Positions 57,157 through 64,000 of a stretch of 64,000 nt of DNA are shown here, one piece after another. The notes under the pieces are model-generated. The model made no database searches. It was given only the letters and a program-made list of their open reading frames with translations, and was not told the DNA's origin. Every line of letters starts with the position of its first letter. Within the stretch, counting starts at the first letter, position 1. The stretch spans positions 1,550,001 through 1,614,000 of the forward strand of contig BJKQ01000010.1 in assembly GCA_006538405.1 (NCBI GenBank). Reading direction: 5' to 3'. Source of the stretch: Hansfordia pulvinata (lineage: Eukaryota > Ascomycota > Sordariomycetes > Xylariales). The position numbers and the translations under genes were made by a program.

Positions 57157-59022
57157 TCACCTCCCCGAAAGCCTCTTCTCCAGCGCGCGCAGGGGGACGT
57201 AGAGAACCGCCGTCACGGCCATGGCCATCTCGAAGCCGATGTCGCCGGTGTACTGCGCGATGGGCCCCGTGAAGCCCGTCTGCGCGATGCTCGGCACGAC
57301 CAGGCCGAAGCTGAGGGCGCTGGCCGCGAGCGCCGCGGCGCCCCACGGCAGGCGGGACGCGGCGTTCCACGAGTCCGGGTCGTAGGCGTCGTGCCGGCGG
57401 CGGCGGAAGACGAGGTGCTCCACGATGACGACGGCGACGAACGCGGCGGACCAGTACACGATCAGCGCGATGAAGTACTGCAGCTTCCCGTAGAAGTTGT
57501 CGGCCGCCGTCACGGAGACGGGGATGACACTGGGAAGGAAGGGTCGGTCAGCACCGCGAGCCCCAGAGCCGGGGCGATGGGGAGGAGAAGGGGCGCGGGG
57601 CTACTGGACTCACATGGCGGCCACGATGATGGAGAAGACGTAGCGGGGCACCACCATCAGCTGGGGCACGAGGATCTGGAAGTTGAGGGTGATGGCGTAC
57701 ATGGTCGCCGACAGGTTGCCGATGAGGGTGAGGGAGAGGACGACAACCACAAACTTGCCGAAGCCGCCCGCGGGGGTCAGCATGGCAGCAAGGACGCCTC
57801 CCACGTCCGTCGTATCGTAGCCCTGCTGCCACTCAGGGATGCTCGGGAGTGCTCCGCCCATGGCCGCGCCCAGCGTCATTAAGAGCACTGCCGGGATCAC
57901 CAGGCCGGCGTAGCCATACAAGAATAGTCTCCATCTGAGGCGGGGGAATCGTGTAGTCAGTATTTTTTTCTTTCTTGTCTTTTGGATACATGGCACGGCG
58001 GATATTGAAAGGCGGGGAGGGGGGGGAGAGGACAGTGAAACGGGGAGAGTCGAGCATACGTGGGCACCTTGGGACTCAAATAGGTGGTAAAGTCGGAGGC
58101 GATGGCGCCGTACGGGATCATGTACGAGGCAATGTTCATGCCGAAGGACAGGACGGCGGCGGCGGTGGCGGGCTCGGTGGGGGCCTGCTGGCCGAGGCTG
58201 GGGCCGCCGCAGCCGGCAACGACGGCGAAGCAGACGAGGGCGGGGATGGAGGCCCAGCGCTCGTAGTGGTGGAGGACGCGGTAGCCGCAGAAGGAAACGA
58301 GGGTGCCGACGATGCCGACGACGACGACGCCGACGGCGACGGACAGCTGGCCGCCGGCGACCGCGGACAGGCACTGGCTGGCGACGACGCAGCCGATGAC
58401 GCAGAAGCAGACGAGGGTGGCCACGTTGAGGACGATGGGGATCGAGACAATGTACCGCCCGAAGCTGTACCGGGCCTGGATCATCTGCCGCAGACCCGTC
58501 TTGGGGCCCAACGTGCCCAGGTACGCCGGGATCGCCGCCGTCAGGAGGACGAAGAACAGGATCGTGAGCGCGCTGTCGCGGAGGTTGAGCCCATACATCG
58601 GGCCGAGGAGGCCAAAGGTGATGCTGGGGAATCATCATCAGTCAGTCAGTCAGTCGGTCGGTTCATACGTCCAATTCCATTCCATACGGAACCTCGATAC
58701 TGGGTGGAAGACAGTACTTGACGGGCACAGGACAGTTCTTGACGGGCACCGGGACAGTAATTGATCGGGCACCGGGACAGTAATTGATCGGGCACCAGGA
58801 CAGTCAGGTACTTGATCGGGGGGAGACTCACGGGAGAAGGTTGACGTTCATGCAGAACCACAGCGTAAAGTAGCTGGAAAACTGCGTGGATGTCCTATCC
58901 TCCAAGAGAACAGGCATGACGCCCCGGAGCTCGACCGGAGTGCCCGATAGCATCTTGGTGATGGACCATCGCTTCGACGGCGGCTCGGACAGACCGGCCG
59001 TTGTTGTGTCATAGACGCCCAT
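57157..59022 (-). CDS. NCS1-family nucleobase permease (purine-cytosine permease-like)
   Basis: Plasma-membrane proton symporter of the nucleobase-cation-symport-1 family. Four exons (58832-59022, 58060-58623, 57614-57934, 57157-57529) encode 482 residues, all phases consistent. Motifs: a cytosolic start, then TQFSSYFTLWFCMNVNLLPITFGLLG, the family region with PKTGLRQMIQARYSFGRY, about a dozen hydrophobic spans (for example TILFFVLLTAAIPAYLGTLG), ASDFTTYLSPKVP, and LFLYGYAGLVIPAVLL. The Fcy2-type subgroup is favoured by the ARYSFGRY wording over uracil/allantoin-type Fur members; substrate is not provable here. Intron 1 is 208 nt and carries a 22-bp minisatellite. Confidence 0.92.
58710..58820. 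repeat. 22-bp minisatellite in NCS1 permease intron 1
   Basis: Four to five imperfect copies of a 21-23 bp unit of the form GGACAGTAATTGATCGGGCACC; the two central copies are identical. A (GTCA)n-like tract also lies near the intron's 3' end (58639-58660). The array accounts for most of the unusual intron length. Confidence 0.85.
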
Positions 59023-61383
59023 GGCGAGCTCGTGTGGCAAGCCGCACAGGAGAGGCCACGACAGGCCAGGTCAGGTCAGGTCAGGCCAGGCAAGGTAAGG
59101 GCCAGAAGACGATGATCGGAATGGCGCAAGGTCAGCGAGACAGCCAAGCAGCCAGCCAGCCAGCCACGAGAGAGAACCAAAGTCGTCGAGGCCAAGGAGA
59201 GCGGTATCCGGCTCGTGGGGATTTTGCCTGCTCGTAGTTCAGTCGTCGTCTACCTTCGACCTCATCTACTCGTAGAGGCAGTGGGCGAGGTGGTCGTGCT
59301 CGTTTTTCTCGCGGTGGCACGCTCGCTCACAATCTTCATCAAGGGTTCCTGTCAGTGGTCGATCCTGGGGACGAGAGAAGACAAGCACCGGTGGAATAGC
59401 TTGTCGATATAAAATTGAAATCATGAGGAGAGCCCGTGATCAGGCTCCCGGCTCCCTCATCCCGGCTCCCTTGCCGAGGAGGAACACACAAACCAGCAGT
59501 ATCGAGTGGGGAATGAAGTAAAGGTGTGGGTAGTCAGCCGCGCCGAGCCGGAGCACAACACGGCGCAGCGAGGCTTGTCTTGACGCGGCCCGCTTTCTTC
59601 TACTGCGGGACTTCTTCTGAGCCCACGATAAGACTGGATCTCATCAGTCACGACCCGTCTGGCCTTGGTGGCTCCTACGAGAGGTATGGAGTACTCGTAC
59701 GCACATGGAAAATGATGGGGACGTTCGGCCAGACCCGGCGCTCCCACTGCTCGCACTGGCCTCGCCTGTGCCTTCTCCTCCGTCTTTGTGGCTGCTCCTC
59801 ACGCACTGAGAGTCCTCCGAGACATGATCAAGAAAGAGAAAGAGACCGGTATGAAAGGAAGAGAGGGCAGGTAAGAAGAAAAAAAAAAAACCATCACTAG
59901 GGGTCCACAAACCTATTCCACTTTTATCTGCGTGGAAATGCAGGGTAGGCGTAGTAGTCACGGTAGTGTGGGTGGGACGGGCCCCGGCTGGTTCTAGATG
60001 GCAATCTGACCCAGTTTCTGGAAATCCGTGCTTGCGGAGCCGAGTTAGCGATGCCTGAGCCCCTACGAGTACAGATACGAATAAATAATACTTTACTCGT
60101 GCCCCTCGGCCGATCTAGGAGTCTTCTTCTGTCTTGGTTCCGCTCCAACCCGAGGCAAGCCCGATAGGAACGGGACCCAATCGCTGCACCACTCTTTCTG
60201 GCCTCCGTTAACAGGAGCAGCAGGGGAAGTTATTTCTAGTTGTTGTTCATGTCGTACACGATGTCCCAACAGCCACTCCTCGTCAGTCTTCGACGGCTTG
60301 CCAACTGCTGATCTCGCCGCCAACGAGCGCAGCTCCCGGCCAGGCAGGTTAACAATATGAGTACCTACATGTATGTTATTAGATGACGGTTGATCACTAG
60401 GTATCCGTACGATACCTGGTAGATATCTAAGCAGAAGTTCTCGATCCCCATCCGTGAGCGAGGCATTTCTTCTCATGTCAAGAGCTACGATACTACTCAC
60501 ACAGAGTTCAGTCGGCTGCTTCGATCGCTTCCCCGCCCGCTCGGAGCTGCACGCCTCCTTGCGCAAGATGTCAGTGGCATTCGCGTGTTAGACTGCTATG
60601 TAGGTAGTCTGGGGGCTCTCGCCGCGTTACCGACATGGGAACCCGAACTGCCGAATGAGCCCGTCCATGCCATGCTTGGATATGCCGGCGCGTGCGTCTG
60701 TCCCACGCGGTGAAGAGGAACAGCTTGACAGCTGGTAACTCGATCCACTGCGCTCGAACGCCCTGGGGCGAGATTGTTAAGTCGTTCCTTGCCCCAATGA
60801 AGCTGCCAAGGATGACGAGACGACCTGGCGGACCAAGTCTATCCTGAGTGCCCCAGAAGCCAGCTTGCTTGCTTGGCCGTTGGGCAAACTCGCGTGCCCT
60901 CCAGGATCAAGCACACGTGTGGCTCTCTACAGCAGAGTCCTGTGCACACGGGGTCCTCGCCCATTCGTCAGTCGCGTGCAGATTCCAAGTTCTTAGCGAG
61001 GTATGACACCAAGTCCCGTCAAGTGATACCCTCCAGACAATGGCTCGACGCTCCCCTACCGAATGCGATAGGAGAGCCACGAGCGGGCGGTGAGGGAATC
61101 CGTTGGGTCGCCCAAACCGAGCCCAAAGTGCCACATGTGCACCGCATGTTCTTAACGTGACACTGCCACCCCACGAGACATGCAACTGTTTCTCTGTATG
61201 TTCGATGATAGGGAGGAGGGGGGGGGAGGGATCTTGACTTGTATAACTAGCCGTGGCGACTGGACACCCCATGTCTTAAGAGATCACCGCCGGCATACGT
61301 GATCACAGCTTCCAACGCCATCGCAAACATCTCAGTCCACCAGCAAGTGATGGGCGCTTTTCTCGAGCTTGGAACATTGGAAA
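59023..61383. other. Divergent intergenic region between the NCS1 permease and the antiporter
   Basis: About 2.4 kb with no supported gene. Contains GGTCA and GCCA short repeats (59070-59165), an A-run near 59879-59891, and decamer-family copies at 59691-59700 and 60064-60072. Open frames look random. Confidence 0.55.
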
Positions 61384-62394
61384 ATGGGCTTCAACACAAT
61401 CGACATCAACGGACTCAACACCCCTGCCGCAATTCTCGGTGAGAGCCCCAGCACCGTCAAGCGCGCCCCTACCTAACTAGAGCCCTGACTCGGCTGACCA
61501 GCTCGCAGGCGGGTTTCTATCGCTGTTTGGGCTCTCCGCGGTGCTGGTGAAGAAGAAGTGGTATCTGGGAGAAGCATGTGAGCACGTCGAAACCGACCCC
61601 CGGAGCCGGGTCCCCCGTCGTTTCTGACGCCATTCCAGTCCCCGCTGTAGCAGTCGGTATCCTGTTTGGGCCTGTGTCTGCGAATTTCTTGAACGCCAGC
61701 GAGTGGGCACTGCCAGCGGCCATCCATCAGAAAGATGAGATTGCGCTGGGCGTCATGAGAGTCATGATCGGTATACAGCTGTCAGTCCAGACCACCTCCC
61801 TCAACAACGGCCTTCTCGAGGATGTACTGAGTCTATCCCGGCCCCCTCCCCTTCCAACCTCCAGAGTGATTGTAGGGTACCAGTTGCCAGCGCGATTCAT
61901 CTGGTCTCATTGCAGAGAGATTCTCGTCTGCCTCCTGCCCGTCATGGCCATCATGTGGCTCGCCACATCTGCCTGCATTGCCGCGACGATCCCCAGGATC
62001 TCGCTGCTGTCGGCGCTGGCCATCGGCGCCTGCCTGACGCCGACGGACCCCATCCTGTCCCAGGCCGTGGCCAAGGGCCCCTTTGCCGACCAGTACGTCG
62101 CGCGGCCCCTCCGGGAGATCATCTCGGCCGAGGCCGGGGCCAACGACGGCTTCGCCTCCCCGTTCCTCATGCTCGCCATCAACCTGCTGCGCAACGTCTA
62201 CGGCGAGGGCACCGTCGGCGCCGCGCTGCGCGACTGGGTCGTCGGGACCCTGCTCTACATCGTCGCCCTCGGCATGGTCTACGGCGCTGTCGTCGGTCTG
62301 TGTGCCCAGGCCGCGGTCAGATTCGCCCTACGGAGGCAGTGGGTTGACACGGAGGGCTATCTACTGTTCCCCACAGCTCTGGGTGTGAGTCCGC

Positions 62395-62425
<31 letters not shown>

Positions 62426-63453
62426 CATATATTTATATATATGGCAGCTCCTTCAATACCGCAGAGATGCTTGTGTATGCTGACTCATCCATCTCACGCA
62501 GCTCTTTGTCCTCGGCACGTGCGGCGCCATCGGAGCCAGCGATCTCCTGGCCTGCTTCGTTGCCGGGTGTGTGCTGAACTGGGACGGGGAGTTCCTTGCC
62601 GAGACGCAGCGGCGCCACGACGAGGTGAACTCGTCCATCGACGCCATCCTCAACATGGGCGGGTTCATGTACGTCGGAATTATGATCCCGTGGGACGAGT
62701 TCCACCAGCCCGAGACCACCGGCATCACGTGGGCGCGTCTCCTGGGCCTGGGGCTGATGGTACTCGTTTTCCGACGGCTCCCGGCCATCCTGGTCACGTA
62801 TAGAATGATGCCCCACGCCGTGCGCAGCTGGAGGGAGGCCCTCTTCATGGGCTACTTTGGGCCCATCGGCGTTGGTGCCGTCTTCTACCTCGAGCACACC
62901 TTGCACATGTTCTACGCGGCCCTGGACTTCTCGGACGAGGACGACAAGCTGAAAGCAGCCATCAACCCGGGTAAGGCAGAAGAGAAGAGCGCCAGTCTTG
63001 AGCAGCCACCCCCAGAGCGATCGCTGATGCATTGACACCCCCCTAGTTGTGTACTTCCTCGTGCTCTTCTCCATCGTCGTTCACGGGGCCTCGACCCCTA
63101 TCCTCAGCCTCATCTATAGACTCCGGGGGGCCACCACCATCAAGGAAGATGCCGTCGAGTACAGCAAGCGCAGCGACGCAGTTGCTACGCCTCCAAACGC
63201 CATAGAGGCAGACAACGGCACCATCATTGCCTTCAACAGATTCGCCCGGCCGGCCCACCGCGCCGCGTCCCTCCCAGCCATCGTGAACACGCCCATGGCG
63301 GCGGCTACAGCCCCCTCGATTGCCGTCTCGACCCAGAAGCCGTCCCGGGTTGTCTTCAAAGAAGACGTGTTTCAACGACAACGACCACAAAACGGTGGCG
63401 AGGGGCCACAGGGGGTGGTAGATGGGGAGAACCTTGGCCGGAGACTGGAGTGA
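61384..63453 (+). CDS. Plasma-membrane Na+(K+)/H+ antiporter, Nha1/Sod2-type
   Basis: Exports Na+ or K+ in exchange for protons; sets cation and pH homeostasis. Exons 61384-61438, 61509-61577, 61639-61780, 61865-62384, 62502-62970 and 63047-63453 encode 553 residues, all phases in agreement. About twelve hydrophobic spans; ion-site residues are Asp150 in LTPTDPILSQAV and Asn182-Asp183 in AGANDGFASPF, the pair expected in electrogenic antiporters of this family. The N-terminal wording (AILGGFLSLFGLSAVLVKKKWYLGEA) fits fungal Nha1. The cytosolic tail after the last span is only about 115 residues, shorter than in yeast Nha1 (985 residues in total) and nearer to the fission-yeast Sod2 class. Intron 4 contains a TA repeat. 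Confidence 0.93.
62395..62442 (+). repeat. (TA)n tract in antiporter intron 4
   Basis: A run of AT dinucleotides (about 13 units) followed by interrupted TATA words, all inside the 117-nt intron between exons 4 and 5. Confidence 0.9.
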
Positions 63454-64000
63454 GAAAGAGACAACGGCAGCCCACGGACTAAGAAGCCCAGACCAAACCT
63501 CCACGTCCCGCATCGCTGCTTGCGTGCTTTTCTTCACCCATCATATGCAGGCTGCACCTGCTTATCAAGATAGACCACACATCCGCGTCTTGTCCCCCCT
63601 GGCGATTATTCCACATCAGACACACGGACGGGGTAGCTTGGGACTGCGAACGGACCACATGTGCTCTGGGTTGGGGTTTCGAGTATGCCCTCATAGCCCT
63701 GTACTGAGGCAAGGCTCACAACACGGCGACATGCGCCGATATTGCCCCTTCACTTGTTATATGGCGCAGCCGATGAGGAGCTACGGAGAAACGCGGGCTG
63801 AAGCCGGCGAGCCTGTTGGCCGTCGTTGAGCTCAGCAAGGCCCAGACAAGGGAACTGATAATATGAGTTCTTGGAAGAAAACACAAAGCATAGGACGCTT
63901 GGGGGCTGGGTTTACCTGACTCGCTCGGGTCTACAGCCAGGTAAACGATCTCTGAAATTGCTCGCACAGGGGCCGTCCCTGTCTCCCACAAGCTGCGACA
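63454..64000. other. Downstream region at the window edge
   Basis: 3' flank of the antiporter gene. No recognisable gene; a feature continuing past the window end would not be detectable. Confidence 0.5.

Noticed and set aside
1..64000. tRNA, rRNA, transposon, CRISPR or viral remnants
   Set aside because: I looked for B-box-like words, long terminal or inverted repeats, transposase or integrase motifs and regular spacer arrays and found none that hold up by eye.

Overview
The window is nuclear DNA of a filamentous ascomycete (Pezizomycotina), most likely a sordariomycete. Genes carry short introns of about 50-210 nt with fungal splice signals. The proteins are fungal orthologues (GRIM-19 and CMR1 homologues, Mtf2 family, Zn2Cys6 regulator, GH36 alpha-galactosidase, Nha1-type antiporter), and coding DNA is GC-rich. 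I see no bacterial, viral or transposon genes, no tRNA or rRNA gene and no CRISPR array. Species cannot be named from what I can see.

Layout. 1-8.4 kb: no convincing gene; the second half is strongly C+T-biased on the + strand and full of simple repeats. 8.4-20 kb: an RS/RRM RNA-binding protein (+), SRP14 (-), the nucleolar protein SGD1/NOM1 (+) followed directly by an (AAAG)n microsatellite, and mitochondrial dihydrolipoamide dehydrogenase LPD1 (+). 20.7-36.4 kb: a secreted GH36 alpha-galactosidase (-), the RNA polymerase II CTD phosphatase FCP1 (+), the complex I subunit NDUFA13/GRIM-19 (+), a berberine-bridge-like FAD oxidase (+) and a secreted cysteine-rich protein (-). 37.7-49.9 kb: condensin CND1 (-) head to head with CDC7 kinase (+), a small membrane protein of unknown function (-), CMR1 WD40 protein (-) and an Mtf2-family mitochondrial protein (+). 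51-63.5 kb: a Zn2Cys6 transcription factor (-), a permuted-papain-like protein (-), an NCS1 nucleobase permease (-) and an Nha1-type cation/proton antiporter (+).

Most genes are housekeeping genes without shared pathway logic. I found no biosynthetic cluster and no clearly novel system. The most informative observations are: (1) about a dozen single-base frame breaks, nearly all looking like one missing base in or beside G/C runs, in five otherwise well conserved genes, which points to assembly error; (2) many copies of a near-palindromic GTACGAGTAC/GTACTCGTAC decamer (or its 9-bp core) confined to intergenic DNA; (3) unusual splicing: a possible 8-nt microexon, a GC-AG intron and a stopless 54-nt intron; (4) an in-frame TAG inside the Zn2Cys6 regulator.

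Exon coordinates were derived by hand from splice consensus, reading frame and protein conservation. Where a gene contains a frame break the span is given as one CDS and the break is described. No corrected sequences are offered.
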